64,000 nt of DNA, taken from contig NZ_CP126101.1 of the NCBI RefSeq assembly GCF_030123245.1, forward strand, positions 1,610,501-1,674,500. The letters are read 5' to 3'. The notes below the pieces were generated by a model. It was given only the letters and a program-made list of their open reading frames with translations, was not told the origin of the DNA and did not search any database. Within the stretch, counting starts at the first letter, position 1, and each line of letters starts with the position of its first letter. Of the stretch, positions 41,105 to 50,479 are shown one piece after another. Both the position numbers and the translations under genes were made by a program. This DNA comes from Lysinibacillus pakistanensis. Lineage in GTDB: Bacteria; Bacillota; Bacilli; Bacillales_A; Planococcaceae.

Positions 41105-42547
41105 ATGGAGCTTGAACAAGCATTAGCGAAATATTTTGGGTATACAACATTCCGTCCCGGACAAAAGGAGGTCATTGAAGCGATTCTGCAAGAAAAAGAT
41201 GTAATCGCTTTGTTGCCAACTGGAATGGGGAAGTCATTATGCTATCAATTATCGGGCTATATTTTGCAAAAACCAGTACTTATTGTTTCTCCCTTGCTTT
41301 CGTTAATGCAAGATCAGGTTGAGGAGCTAAAACGTTTTGGTGAAAAGAGAGTTGTTGCCCTAAACTCTTTTTTAACCATCACTGAAAAACGGTATGCCCT
41401 GCATTTTTTAGAGCAATATCGTTTTATTTTTACTTCACCAGAAATGCTGCTTCAGCCGCAAGTGCAGGAAAAGCTTTCGCAAATAAAGCTAGGTCTTATT
41501 GTTGTAGACGAAGCACATTGTATTTCGCAATGGGGATTTGATTTTCGACCGGATTATTTACGGATTGGTCAATGGTTTTCTCAGGTAAATCGTCCCCCAG
41601 TTTTAGCCCTGTCGGCAACTGCAACTGAAAAGGTCGTTAAGGATATATCTAAAACATTGTCGTTAATTAACCCGTTTGAATTTATGTACGATGTAGATCG
41701 CCCCAATATTCATTTAGGGCGTGTTACCTTTGAAGATAAAGCGGATAAAGCGCAGTGGATATTGCAGCATATTAAAAAAACAGCAGGACCAGGTATCTTA
41801 TATCTGTCCTCAAGGAAGCGTGCAGAACAATACTGTGAGGTGCTGATTCAAGCAGGTATTCGCACAGCAGCTTATCATGCTGGCTACGGTGCAGAGGATC
41901 GTCAGTTTATCCAGCAACAATTTATTGATGGTGAACTTGATTGGATTGTGGCGACAAATGCCTTTGGGATGGGGATTAATAAACCAGATATTCGACAGAT
42001 TATTCATGAAACGATGCCTGCGAATGTAGAGAATTATATGCAGGAAATAGGTCGTGCAGGCCGCGATGGTCAGCCAGCGATTGCCATTTTACTGTATAGT
42101 GAAGGTGACGAGGAGCTTGCGAAATTTGTTGTAACAGGAGATTTACCGACTTCTGGTCATGTCGAACGCTATCAAGAATTACTAAATCAACGTTTACAAC
42201 CATCCCAAATGCTGAAAAATGGGGAGCTAAGTGAAACGGCCTTTCGTGTGCTAAATTTTTGGTTACAACAAGAAAGTGTGGAACAGGTAAAGGCACGATT
42301 AAATCAATTGGCAGTAGAAAAATACAGGGCTGTCGATGAAATGAAAAAAATTACTCAGACAAAAGACTGTATTCGCGCACAACTAGTCGGGTATTTTGGG
42401 CAAAAATTGCAGAAAAAACCGGAAAACTGTTGTGAAAATTGTGGAATCCATTATGATGAAATCAATAAAGTACGCTTGGAGGAAGAAAGAAAAATAGAAA
42501 TGATTCCATGGGAAAGCCGTTTAAAGCAACTCTTAATGGGTAATTAG
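41105..42547 (+). CDS. recS: RecQ-type DNA helicase RecS
   Basis: This 480-aa ATP-dependent 3'-5' helicase acts in recombination repair. The RecQ motifs are in order: FRPGQKEVIEAIL (motif 0), LPTGMGKSLCYQL (Walker A), SPLLSLMQDQV, VVDEAHCISQWGFDFRP (DEAH and aromatic loop), LALSATAT, and later FGMGINKPDIR and QEIGRAGRDGQPA. A four-cysteine zinc region (CIRAQL...CCENCGIH) ends the RecQ-Ct domain. There is no HRDC domain, as in RecS. The HTH-bearing partner YpbB is encoded directly upstream. Confidence 0.92.
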   Translation: MELEQALAKYFGYTTFRPGQKEVIEAILQEKDVIALLPTGMGKSLCYQLSGYILQKPVLIVSPLLSLMQDQVEELKRFGEKRVVALNSFLTITEKRYALHFLEQYRFIFTSPEMLLQPQVQEKLSQIKLGLIVVDEAHCISQWGFDFRPDYLRIGQWFSQVNRPPVLALSATATEKVVKDISKTLSLINPFEFMYDVDRPNIHLGRVTFEDKADKAQWILQHIKKTAGPGILYLSSRKRAEQYCEVLIQAGIRTAAYHAGYGAEDRQFIQQQFIDGELDWIVATNAFGMGINKPDIRQIIHETMPANVENYMQEIGRAGRDGQPAIAILLYSEGDEELAKFVVTGDLPTSGHVERYQELLNQRLQPSQMLKNGELSETAFRVLNFWLQQESVEQVKARLNQLAVEKYRAVDEMKKITQTKDCIRAQLVGYFGQKLQKKPENCCENCGIHYDEINKVRLEEERKIEMIPWESRLKQLLMGN

Positions 42548-42632
42548 GCTACAATTGACGGTCATTTACTTTTTTCGCAAAATTCGTCATAATAGAATGA
42601 TAGAAAGCGTAGTAAGGTTGGGGGAAAGTCGA

Positions 42633-43385
42633 ATGAGTAAAGAAGATTACCGCGATAAAATTGAAGAGCATCGACAATCATTTGAAGATGAGCAAAAGGA
42701 TCAGCAAAATTTATCAAGAGTTTCAAGAATGAATAAAAATGGAAGTCCTAATAAAAAGCCAAAAAAGACAAAACATAAAATGCCTTTAATGACGATTCTC
42801 TTTGTAATCTTTATCTTAATTCCATTTTCAATTTTAATCTATTTTTTAAAATTTTACGAACCAGGTAAATCGATTGAAGAGGCTGAAAAAAATACCTCTG
42901 AACAAGTTTTAGAAATTGATAAATCGGGAAATAAAACGGATGCCGCTGGGGCGACTGGCAATAAAAAAGAAGATGATAAAGCGAAAAAGGAAGCGGAGAA
43001 TCAATCTAAAAAAGACGCTGAAAAATTAGCGGCTGAACAAAAGGCTACTCAAGAAGCTAAAAAGGCTGAGGAAGCTAGAAAGGCTGAAGAAACTAGAAAA
43101 GCCGAGGAAGCTAAAAAAGCTGAGCAAGCTAAACTAGCACAACAGCAAGCAGAGGCAGCAAGAAAAGCGGAGGAGGCAAAAAAGGCGGAACAAGCACGTA
43201 AGGCTGAAGAGGCAAAGAATGCTGCAAAAGCAAGTACCCATACAGTGAAGGAAAATGAAAATTTATATCGTATTGCCTTGAATCATTACGGTGATGGAAG
43301 TGAAGCTACGCTTGCAAAAATTCGTGCAGCAAATGGCATGTCTTCGAATACAGTAATGGTTGGGCAAGTAATTAAATTACCATAA
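42633..43385 (+). CDS. ypbE: LysM-domain membrane protein (YpbE-like)
   Basis: From ATG 42633 (GGGGGAAAGTCGA upstream) the protein is 250 aa. It has a charged cytoplasmic head, one membrane helix (about residues 51-73), and a long Lys/Ala/Glu-rich tract of KAEEAKKAEQA-type repeats (about 110-200). The C-terminal LysM domain (HTVKENENLYRIALNHYGDG...ANGMSSNTVMVGQVIKLP) would bind peptidoglycan outside the cell. Position after ypbB-recS matches B. subtilis ypbE. The GNAT and CAAX-type neighbour ypbD of B. subtilis is absent here. Confidence 0.85.
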   Translation: MSKEDYRDKIEEHRQSFEDEQKDQQNLSRVSRMNKNGSPNKKPKKTKHKMPLMTILFVIFILIPFSILIYFLKFYEPGKSIEEAEKNTSEQVLEIDKSGNKTDAAGATGNKKEDDKAKKEAENQSKKDAEKLAAEQKATQEAKKAEEARKAEETRKAEEAKKAEQAKLAQQQAEAARKAEEAKKAEQARKAEEAKNAAKASTHTVKENENLYRIALNHYGDGSEATLAKIRAANGMSSNTVMVGQVIKLP

Positions 43386-43483
43386 GAAAAATGGGTGTCA
43401 TTCTTTGGCAATGAAGTTTTTCTAGTATAAAATAATGGACAAACGTTAACAACAAAAAGGTTGATGCGTTCGTCTGATTTAGT

Positions 43484-43520
43484 AAAAAGGCGATTCCTCA
43501 TATAAACGAATCGTCTTTTT
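43484..43520 (+). terminator. Terminator of the ypbB-recS-ypbE operon
   Basis: AAAAAGGCGATTC (43484-43496) pairs with GAATCGTCTTTTT (43508-43520), one mismatch, with a T-run in the second arm. Confidence 0.75.
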
Positions 43521-43544
43521 GCTTTCGTAAGGAGATGTGAGAGA

Positions 43545-44300
43545 ATGATTTATATTGGATTATTGATTTTAATAGTCATCGTGTTCCTGCTCTATATGTG
43601 GAAGGTAGCACATGAAAACAATGTCTTACATCATCAATTGCCATTAAAGGGTAAACAGGAAAAAATTCGACTATTTTTTATTTCAGATACACATTTACGC
43701 AAAATTAATCGCCGTATGATTGAACAATTAGATGACCAGTTTGATGCGGTTATAATTGGTGGAGATTTTGCTGATGGACGTACACCGATTAAACGTATTC
43801 ATGATAATCTAAAATTACTAACCCCTTTAGGACCGACTTATTTTGTCTGGGGAAATAATGATAGAGAAGTAGGTGAGCAACGGCTACGTGATATATTACA
43901 GGAGCATGGTGTTCAAATTATTGCGAATGATGCTGTTCTTTTACCGAAAAAGAATCGTTTTTGGTTAAGTGCAATTGAAGACACATCTACAAAAAAATAT
44001 AGCTTTGATAAAGCATTTGAGAAAGTTGATGAGAATGATTTAGTCGTATTTATTTCTCATAATCCTGGTGTTTTTGCGAGAGTACGAGCAAAATTTAGAG
44101 CGGATTTAATGATTGGGGGGCATTTACATGGTGGGCAAATTAGAATTGGCCCTTATGGTGCCCATCCAAATGGCTCTTATCGGGAGCGAGAAGGTGTCAT
44201 GACGTTAGTGAGTAATGGCTATGGGACAACATTATTACCCTTAAGACTTGGTGCAAAACCGCAGTGTCATATTATTGACATTGAAATTTCGGGTAAATAA
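43545..44300 (+). CDS. ypbG: Membrane-anchored metallophosphoesterase (YpbG-like)
   Basis: This 251-aa protein has one N-terminal membrane helix (about residues 3-20) and then a calcineurin-like phosphoesterase domain: SDTHL, GGDFADG, GNNDRE, SHNPG and GGHLHGGQI supply the dinuclear metal ligands in the usual order. The substrate is unknown; related proteins cleave phosphodiesters or lipid head groups. The ribosome binding site AAGGAGATG fits. The position fits B. subtilis ypbG. Confidence 0.85.
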   Translation: MIYIGLLILIVIVFLLYMWKVAHENNVLHHQLPLKGKQEKIRLFFISDTHLRKINRRMIEQLDDQFDAVIIGGDFADGRTPIKRIHDNLKLLTPLGPTYFVWGNNDREVGEQRLRDILQEHGVQIIANDAVLLPKKNRFWLSAIEDTSTKKYSFDKAFEKVDENDLVVFISHNPGVFARVRAKFRADLMIGGHLHGGQIRIGPYGAHPNGSYREREGVMTLVSNGYGTTLLPLRLGAKPQCHIIDIEISGK

Positions 44301-44406
44301 ACAACCAAATTCTGATAGAAGGCGTATAATGAGAATGGATCTAATTTTTATGTAAAAGAGAGGATTAGCACCTTTCGCTAATCGAATTTGATAGGAGTGT
44401 CAAGAA

Positions 44407-45372
44407 ATGCAGCAAGCAGATGCCATAATTGTTGGAGGCGGACCATGTGGTTTAGCAGCAGCAATAGCTTTGCAAAATATTGGACTACAGCCAATAGTGA
44501 TTGAAAAGGGGAATATTGTAAATTCGATTTACAATTATCCTACACATCAAACCTTTTTTAGTACAAGTGAACGTCTAGCTATCGGAGATGTACCTTTTAT
44601 TATTGAAGGACGCAAGCCAAAACGAAATCAAGCACTTGTGTATTATCGAGAAGTTGTGCGTTTGAAAAATATTCAGGTAAATCGCTTTGAAAAAGTAAAT
44701 AGCGTGAAGAAAAAAGATGCTTTATTTACAGTAACAACAGATAAAGAAGTATATGAAACGCCCTATGTCGTGATAGCAACTGGCTATTATGACCATCCCA
44801 ATTATTTAAAGATAAAGGGAGAACAATTACCGAAAGTCTTCCATTATTTTAAAGAAGGACATGAATTTTTTGATACAGATGTATTAGTGATAGGTGGAAA
44901 AAATTCAGCGGTGGATGCAGCGCTTGAGCTAAATAAAGCTGGTGCTCGGGTGACGGTAGTTTATCGTGGCAATGAGTATTCACCTAGCATCAAACCATGG
45001 GTATTACCAGAATTTGATGGAGTAGTAAGAAATGGAGAAGTGAAGATGCACTTCAATACAAATGTGCTAGAAATTCTTGAGCATGAGGTTGTTTTAGAGA
45101 TAGATGGTCAAGAAGAAGTTTTACAAAATGATTTTGTATTTGCAATGACTGGCTATCATCCAGATCATTCGTTTATTCGTGCTATGGGTGTAACTATTGA
45201 TGATGAAACGGGGCGTCCGTTTATTACACCAGAGACGATGGAGACGAATATAGAGGGATTGTTTATTGCTGGTGTGATTGCAGCAGGAAATAATGCCAAT
45301 GAGATCTTTATCGAGAATGGCCGCTTCCATGGCGATTGTATTGCACAAACTATTGCTAAAAGAACAAAATAA
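44407..45372 (+). CDS. bdr: Bacillithiol-disulfide reductase Bdr (YpdA)
   Basis: This 321-aa FAD/NADPH oxidoreductase is of the YpdA family. The FAD motif is IIVGGGPCGLAAAIAL with the conserved Cys next to the glycines, and the NAD(P)H motif is VLVIGGKNSAVDAALELNKAGA. The FAD-binding tail is NIEGLFIAGVIAAGNNANEIFIENGRFHG. It reduces oxidised bacillithiol in thiol redox control of Firmicutes. B. subtilis ypdA is in the same chromosomal neighbourhood. A terminator follows directly. Confidence 0.92.
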   Translation: MQQADAIIVGGGPCGLAAAIALQNIGLQPIVIEKGNIVNSIYNYPTHQTFFSTSERLAIGDVPFIIEGRKPKRNQALVYYREVVRLKNIQVNRFEKVNSVKKKDALFTVTTDKEVYETPYVVIATGYYDHPNYLKIKGEQLPKVFHYFKEGHEFFDTDVLVIGGKNSAVDAALELNKAGARVTVVYRGNEYSPSIKPWVLPEFDGVVRNGEVKMHFNTNVLEILEHEVVLEIDGQEEVLQNDFVFAMTGYHPDHSFIRAMGVTIDDETGRPFITPETMETNIEGLFIAGVIAAGNNANEIFIENGRFHGDCIAQTIAKRTK

Positions 45373-45375
45373 ATG

Positions 45376-45412
45376 AAAGCTGTATAGGCATGTGGCTTAT
45401 ACAGCTTTTTTT
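45376..45412 (+). terminator. Terminator of bdr
   Basis: AAAGCTGTATA (45376-45386) pairs with TATACAGC (45398-45405) extended by TTTTTTT. Confidence 0.85.
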
Positions 45413-45461
45413 AAGTAAATGAAGGTGAAAGCAACGTGAAAAATGATTGGAGGGTGTGCAT

Positions 45462-46022
45462 TTGAGTGGGGTGTACTGGCTCTTAAGTTATATAATAGGA
45501 AACTTTATGACGGCTTTTTTCGTTGGAAAAGCATATGGGATTAACCTTCAAGAAGAAAGAAGTAAAAACTTAGGAGCCCGTAATGCAGGGAGTGTAATTG
45601 GCAAAGCTGCATTCGTATGGACATTTTTTGGCGACTCGCTGAAGGGTGTAGCAGTCGTTCTTTTGGGACGTTTATGGCACCTTGAAGAGTGGGTAATAAA
45701 TGTGGGAGCGACCTGTGTTATTTTTGGTCATTTATTCCCTGTTTGGTTGAAATTTAACGGTGGAAAAGGCGTAGCTACTTTTATTGGAGTTGGTCTTGCC
45801 CTTTCAACAGGTCTATTTTTTTGGATGATTTTAGGAAGCGCACTTGTGTTTGGTCTTACTAGAAGTCTTACTCTTGGTATGGTTGGGGGCTTTGTTTTAT
45901 ATAGTATGGCTATTGTCCAAACGGGAAATTTTCAACTATACATACCGATATTCATAGCGATGCTTTGTATGCTAATCAAGCATATGCCAAATATCAAGGA
46001 ATCATTAGAAAAAGGGAAGTGA
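45462..46022 (+). CDS. PlsY-like acyl-phosphate:glycerol-3-phosphate acyltransferase paralogue
   Basis: From TTG 45462 (GGAGGG 7 bases upstream) the protein is 186 aa with about five membrane helices. The three PlsY motifs are present: SKNLGARNAGSVIGK, GHLFPVWLKFNGGKGVATFIG and KHMPNIKESL. PlsY moves acyl chains from acyl-phosphate to glycerol-3-phosphate. The first motif has GARNAG in place of the usual GSxNxG, and the protein is a little short, so it may be a side-branch paralogue. It stands 4 bases before the GNAT-aminotransferase fusion, so the two probably work together. Confidence 0.8.
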   Translation: MSGVYWLLSYIIGNFMTAFFVGKAYGINLQEERSKNLGARNAGSVIGKAAFVWTFFGDSLKGVAVVLLGRLWHLEEWVINVGATCVIFGHLFPVWLKFNGGKGVATFIGVGLALSTGLFFWMILGSALVFGLTRSLTLGMVGGFVLYSMAIVQTGNFQLYIPIFIAMLCMLIKHMPNIKESLEKGK

Positions 46023-46026
46023 CAAG

Positions 46027-47568
46027 ATGTACTGGTGCAAAATAGCGCAAACTGAAAAAGAGTTTGAAGCGATTGCTCGTTTGAATTATGAAACCTTTGT
46101 GGAGGAAATTCCACAGCATGAGCCTAATCCTGCAAAAAAGAAGGTCGATCGCTTTCATCAGGAAAATACATATCTCGTTGTCTATAAAGGAATTGAATTA
46201 ATTGGAATGATAGCCTTTCGAGATCAGCGACCATTTTCCATTGATGAAAAGATTGGAAAGGTGGAACAATATTTATCACAAGAACAATGTGCCAAGCTTT
46301 GCGAAATTCGTTTACTTGCTGTAAAGAAGGCTTATCGAACAGGGCGAGTTCTTTTAAGATTATCACAAGCATTGAATGCCTTTGCCTATGAAAAGGGGTA
46401 TACGGCAGCTGTCATTTCTGGCACAACTCGTGAAGAGAAGCTTTATAAGCAAATAGGATTCAAGCAATTTGCACCTGCTATCGGTACGAAGGATGCTATG
46501 TTTTTGCCAATGTTATTAACTAGACAGCAATTTGAACAGTCCTTCCAGCATAGACTTGTAACAGGAGGTCATACATTTTATCCAGGTCCAGTAAAGCAGA
46601 AGGTGTCGATAGAATATACAGATTTATCCCATCGTACTGCTACATTTGGATCTCTTTATGGACGTGTGACTTCTAAGCTACTGCAACTATCGGAGGCTCA
46701 CCATGTTGCCCTTGTTGTTGGGACTGGTACGTTAGCGAATGAAGTAATGCTTGGGCAAATAAAGGCACAGCAATTAGGACGAGGAATTATTTTAACGAAT
46801 GGAGAATTTGGGGAACGTTTACGCAAGCAGGCAGAGCGTTGGGCATTGGATTTTGATGTTGTAGAGCAGAGATGGGGGCAAGCTTTTGATTTTGTGAGTA
46901 TAGATACAATGCTACAAAAGGGAAGTTATCAGTGGTTACTTGCTGTGCATGGTGAAACCTCAACAGGCACTTGTAATAACTTAGAGCAGCTTGTGCAGCT
47001 CACAAAACGCTACAATATGAAGCTCTGCATTGATTGTATTAGCACTTTTGGCGCATTGCCATTCTCTTTAAAGGATTGTTATCTAGCAACAGCTGTGAGT
47101 GGTAAGGCAATAGGTGCATTAAGCGGTCTAGCATTTGTCTTTTCACAAAAGCTTGCGAAACCATCAACTTCAATACCAGCCTATATGGATTTAGCGAACT
47201 ATCAGCAAGGAGCCATTCCATTCACATTACCTGCAAGCCTGGTTAGAAATGTTGAGGTGGCACTTCAGGCATATCCAGCACGCTATGAACTGCTACAGCA
47301 GCGCTTTGATACTCTACTGCAGCTACCGTTCATGCATTATAAACTATTAACAACCAATTATCCAATGCTCATTACGTTAAAATGTCCAAAGGCTCTGTCT
47401 CAATTACATACGGATTTAACATTAAATCAACTATTTGTCCATGGAGACAGCCGTTATTTACGTGAAAATAATTTCATTCAGCTATCAGTAATACAACCAG
47501 ATTTTGAACAAGCTATTATTCGTCTCCAAGAGATTTTGTGCTATTATCAACAGGTTGTTGAAGCATAA
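46027..47568 (+). CDS. Fusion of N-acyl amino acid synthase-like GNAT and class V aminotransferase
   Basis: This 513-aa protein joins two domains. Residues 1-170 look like a GNAT acyltransferase of the N-acyl amino acid synthase/autoinducer-synthase type (LCEIRLLAVKKAYRTGRVLLRL, then YTAAVISGTTREEKLYKQIGF). Residues about 180-513 are a class V PLP aminotransferase: FYPGPVKQKVS, then HGETSTGT, LCIDCISTFGALPF, and the likely PLP lysine in AVSGKAIGALSG (about 360). Both halves look complete. The pairing with a PlsY-like enzyme suggests synthesis of an acylated amino compound, but no product can be named. Confidence 0.75.
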   Translation: MYWCKIAQTEKEFEAIARLNYETFVEEIPQHEPNPAKKKVDRFHQENTYLVVYKGIELIGMIAFRDQRPFSIDEKIGKVEQYLSQEQCAKLCEIRLLAVKKAYRTGRVLLRLSQALNAFAYEKGYTAAVISGTTREEKLYKQIGFKQFAPAIGTKDAMFLPMLLTRQQFEQSFQHRLVTGGHTFYPGPVKQKVSIEYTDLSHRTATFGSLYGRVTSKLLQLSEAHHVALVVGTGTLANEVMLGQIKAQQLGRGIILTNGEFGERLRKQAERWALDFDVVEQRWGQAFDFVSIDTMLQKGSYQWLLAVHGETSTGTCNNLEQLVQLTKRYNMKLCIDCISTFGALPFSLKDCYLATAVSGKAIGALSGLAFVFSQKLAKPSTSIPAYMDLANYQQGAIPFTLPASLVRNVEVALQAYPARYELLQQRFDTLLQLPFMHYKLLTTNYPMLITLKCPKALSQLHTDLTLNQLFVHGDSRYLRENNFIQLSVIQPDFEQAIIRLQEILCYYQQVVEA

Positions 47569-47595
47569 GATGCTAGGAGAAGGGAATACATTGTT

Positions 47596-48564
47596 TTACA
47601 TGAAAAAATCCTTTAAATGAAGTGGAGTGCCTGATTTATTGAGCCCTATTAATAATTTTAATCGTGCCTTTTGGCCATTAATACCAGTGGCAAATATTGC
47701 GCCTAGGTCTTCCAGCATTTTGCCGCCGCCTACATAGCCATAGACACCTTCTGCAATACCGTTAAAACAACGGGAAACGAGTACAACAGGAATACCACGT
47801 TCTATTAAACTCTCAATTCCTTTTACAACGGTTGGGGGTACATTGCCCTGTCCAAGTCCTTCTAATACTACGCCATCATATTTACATGCGAGGACAACAT
47901 CAAGTAAATCGACTTCCATGCCTGCATAGACTTTCAGCATGGCCACTCGTTTTGATAATCCTTTTATGTCAACATATTGCCGGCGGATAGGAGCGTGATG
48001 AAATAATATTCTTGATTTTGTAATAAGTCCGATGGGTCCATACTGAGGAGATTGGAAGGTGTTGACTGAACTAGTGCTTGTCTTTGTTGTATTGACAGCA
48101 AGATGGACCTCGTCATTCATGACAACAAGCACTCCTTTTTCACGCGCTTCTTCATCTACCGCAACACGAACTGCCTCCATTAAATTATATATACCATCTG
48201 CTCCAAGTTCATTAGAGGAGCGCATTGCACCCGTTAAAACAATAGGAATTGATAAATCCGTTGTTAGCTCTAAAAAATAAGCTGTTTCCTCTAATGTATC
48301 TGTTCCATGTGTAATAACAACGCCATCAATTTTTTCCTCTGAAACTTTATCAATTATTAGATTGCGTAACATTAGCATTTCTTTTGGTGTGATATGTGGT
48401 GATGGAAGGTTAAAGGCTTCCATTTCAATAATAGATGCTAATGAGTCGAGCTTGCTACTTTCTTGCATAAGAGGATTTTCCTTATTTGGCATAACAGCAC
48501 CTTCGTCACTCATAGCCATAGAAATTGTGCCACCTGTATGAATTAATAAAATTGTTTTTTTCAT
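47596..48564 (-). CDS. ansA: L-asparaginase (type I, cytoplasmic)
   Basis: This 322-aa enzyme hydrolyses L-asparagine to aspartate and ammonia. The catalytic threonines are in HTGGTISMA near the N-terminus and VITHGTDTLEETAYFLEL (about 85-102). VLTGAMRSSNELGADGIYNL and FNGIAEGVYGY are also typical. No signal peptide is seen, and the length fits cytoplasmic AnsA. The start has AAAGGAGC upstream. It is transcribed away from prsW. Confidence 0.92.
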   Translation of the reverse strand: MKKTILLIHTGGTISMAMSDEGAVMPNKENPLMQESSKLDSLASIIEMEAFNLPSPHITPKEMLMLRNLIIDKVSEEKIDGVVITHGTDTLEETAYFLELTTDLSIPIVLTGAMRSSNELGADGIYNLMEAVRVAVDEEAREKGVLVVMNDEVHLAVNTTKTSTSSVNTFQSPQYGPIGLITKSRILFHHAPIRRQYVDIKGLSKRVAMLKVYAGMEVDLLDVVLACKYDGVVLEGLGQGNVPPTVVKGIESLIERGIPVVLVSRCFNGIAEGVYGYVGGGKMLEDLGAIFATGINGQKARLKLLIGLNKSGTPLHLKDFFM

Positions 48565-48876
48565 AAAAATAATAGCTCCTTTTAAAAAATTCTGTCATTA
48601 CATGGTATAATAATAGCAGTTTAACTTTAGTTAAAAGCTATTTTTTTGTCGAAAATGAAAGGTTAATGTCGTAGGTATTTTTCATCTGAGATTTACAAAT
48701 ATATTTTCTCAATAAAAGGTATTTACAGACATATAAAGATTAACATCCTGTATCAGGGCTATGTGCTGTCCCAAAGCCTTAAAAGGATGTCATGCTTTAT
48801 TAAATTATGCTAACATAATTTTAAAACTGAACACAATTATGTCAATGCGAAATTGATGTTGAAAGGAGCCGGCAAC

Positions 48877-49551
48877 ATGATCATTTTATTATCAGCTGCC
48901 ATTGCTCCCGGTCTAGCGCTTTTTAGTTATTTCTATTTGCGCAATCAGATGGCAACGGAGCCAAGAAAAACCTTACTTCAAACGTTTTTGTATGGTGCAT
49001 TTTTAACATTTCCTATCTTGTTTTTACAATATGTCTTAACAGAGGAAGGGGTTTTTCAATATCTTTATCTACAGGATGTTATATTTTCTAGTGTAGTTGA
49101 AGAATTTTTTAAATGGTTTGTGCTTTTAATTGCAATCTATAATCATGTTGAATTTGATGATCCCTATGATGGCATACTGTATGGTGCAAGTGTATCTCTT
49201 GGCTTTGCCACGGTTGAAAATATATTATATTTATTTTCATTCGGTTTAGATACAGCATTTATGCGAGCTTTATTACCTGTATCAAGTCATGCCTTGTTTG
49301 GTGTTGTAATGGGCTATTATTATGGACGTGCCAAGTTTTCGAAGCTTGCAAAGACGAATGAAATGATTGCTATGGCGCTTTGTGCACCGGTAGTATTACA
49401 CATTTTATATAATACAATTTTATCATTTAAAGGCTACTGGGTATATTTAATGATACCGTTTATGCTATTTTTATGGTGGTTTGGACTAAGAAAAGTAAAA
49501 CTCGCTCACTATCACCTTGTGCAACACTTGCATATGCATAAAAAAATATAA
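48877..49551 (+). CDS. prsW: Intramembrane protease PrsW
   Basis: From ATG 48877 (AAAGGAG 8 bases upstream) the protein is 224 aa with about seven membrane helices. The family's conserved residues are in SSVVEEFFKW (paired glutamates), GFATVENILYL and SSHALFGVVMGYYYG. In B. subtilis PrsW makes the first cut in the anti-sigma factor RsiW, releasing SigW. A SigW-type promoter drives the flotillin operon about 20 kb away in this window. The terminator at 49551 follows. Confidence 0.92.
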   Translation: MIILLSAAIAPGLALFSYFYLRNQMATEPRKTLLQTFLYGAFLTFPILFLQYVLTEEGVFQYLYLQDVIFSSVVEEFFKWFVLLIAIYNHVEFDDPYDGILYGASVSLGFATVENILYLFSFGLDTAFMRALLPVSSHALFGVVMGYYYGRAKFSKLAKTNEMIAMALCAPVVLHILYNTILSFKGYWVYLMIPFMLFLWWFGLRKVKLAHYHLVQHLHMHKKI

Positions 49552-49587
49552 AGCGTAGAAATCAATAAAAGATTTCTGCGCTTTTCT
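49551..49587 (+). terminator. Terminator of prsW
   Basis: AAGCGTAGAAATC (49551-49563) pairs with GATTTCTGCGCTT (49571-49583), followed by TTCTATTTTT. Confidence 0.8.
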
Positions 49588-49648
49588 ATTTTTTAAATGT
49601 ATAAATTGAGTCGTTTGTTTCAAGCTATGAAAAAAAGGAGTGATAATC

Positions 49649-50464
49649 ATGCGTTTAATAAGCATAGTTTTTGCCTTGGTACTAGCGATCAGTATATTTA
49701 CGATTCCGCAAAATGACGCGATAGCATTTACTGAGCAGCAGATTACCCGTGGTGCTTATGGAGATGACGTCATTGAGTTGCAAGCAAGGCTACAATACTT
49801 AGGATTTTATAAAAGTAAAATTGATGGAAAATTTGGTTATAACACATATTGGGCTTTGCGAAATTTTCAAGAAAAATATGGCTTACCAGTGGATGGAATA
49901 GCTGGCGCTAAAACGAAAAAAACATTGTCTGGATATTCTGATTACGACGAAGGATGGGTAAAAGCCCAATTAAATGCAGGAAATCAATTTACCTATTATG
50001 GCGGCATACCACTGGAACAGCAGGTTAAGAATACTACTGGCAGCAGTGGCGGTAAAAGCAGTGGTAGCAGTAATAATAATGGGACTAAAACACAAGTTCC
50101 TCCAAAGTATACAGAGAGAGATTTACAGCTAATTGCGAATGCCGTTTATGGTGAAGCAAGGGGAGAGCCTTATGAGGGACAGGTAGCAGTAGCGGCCGTT
50201 ATTTTAAATCGTTTGGAGAGTCCTGATTTTCCAAATACAATTTCTGGTATTATATTCCAACCTTTAGCATTTACAGCAGTGGCGGATGGACAAATTTGGC
50301 TTGAGCCAAACCAGCGAGCAAAAGAGGCAGTCATTGATGCTATGAATGGCTGGGACCCTTCAGAAAATGCACTTTATTATTTTAACCCGAAAACAGCTAC
50401 AAGTAAGTGGATTTGGTCACGACCTCAAATTAAACAAATTGGAGAACATATTTTCTGTTCATAG
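49649..50464 (+). CDS. sleB: Spore cortex-lytic enzyme SleB
   Basis: From ATG 49649 the protein is 271 aa. It has a signal peptide (about 1-28), a peptidoglycan-binding domain (RGAYGDDVIELQARLQYLGFY...GIAGAKTKKTL), a Gly/Ser-rich linker, and the C-terminal hydrolase domain (LIANAVYGEARGEPYEGQVAVAAVILNR, with the catalytic Glu in GEARGE). SleB is a lytic transglycosylase that degrades muramic-lactam cortex during germination. It is made in the forespore and needs YpeB, whose gene follows by 15 bases. Confidence 0.95.
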   Translation: MRLISIVFALVLAISIFTIPQNDAIAFTEQQITRGAYGDDVIELQARLQYLGFYKSKIDGKFGYNTYWALRNFQEKYGLPVDGIAGAKTKKTLSGYSDYDEGWVKAQLNAGNQFTYYGGIPLEQQVKNTTGSSGGKSSGSSNNNGTKTQVPPKYTERDLQLIANAVYGEARGEPYEGQVAVAAVILNRLESPDFPNTISGIIFQPLAFTAVADGQIWLEPNQRAKEAVIDAMNGWDPSENALYYFNPKTATSKWIWSRPQIKQIGEHIFCS

Positions 50465-50479
50465 AAAGGAGGAAAATAA

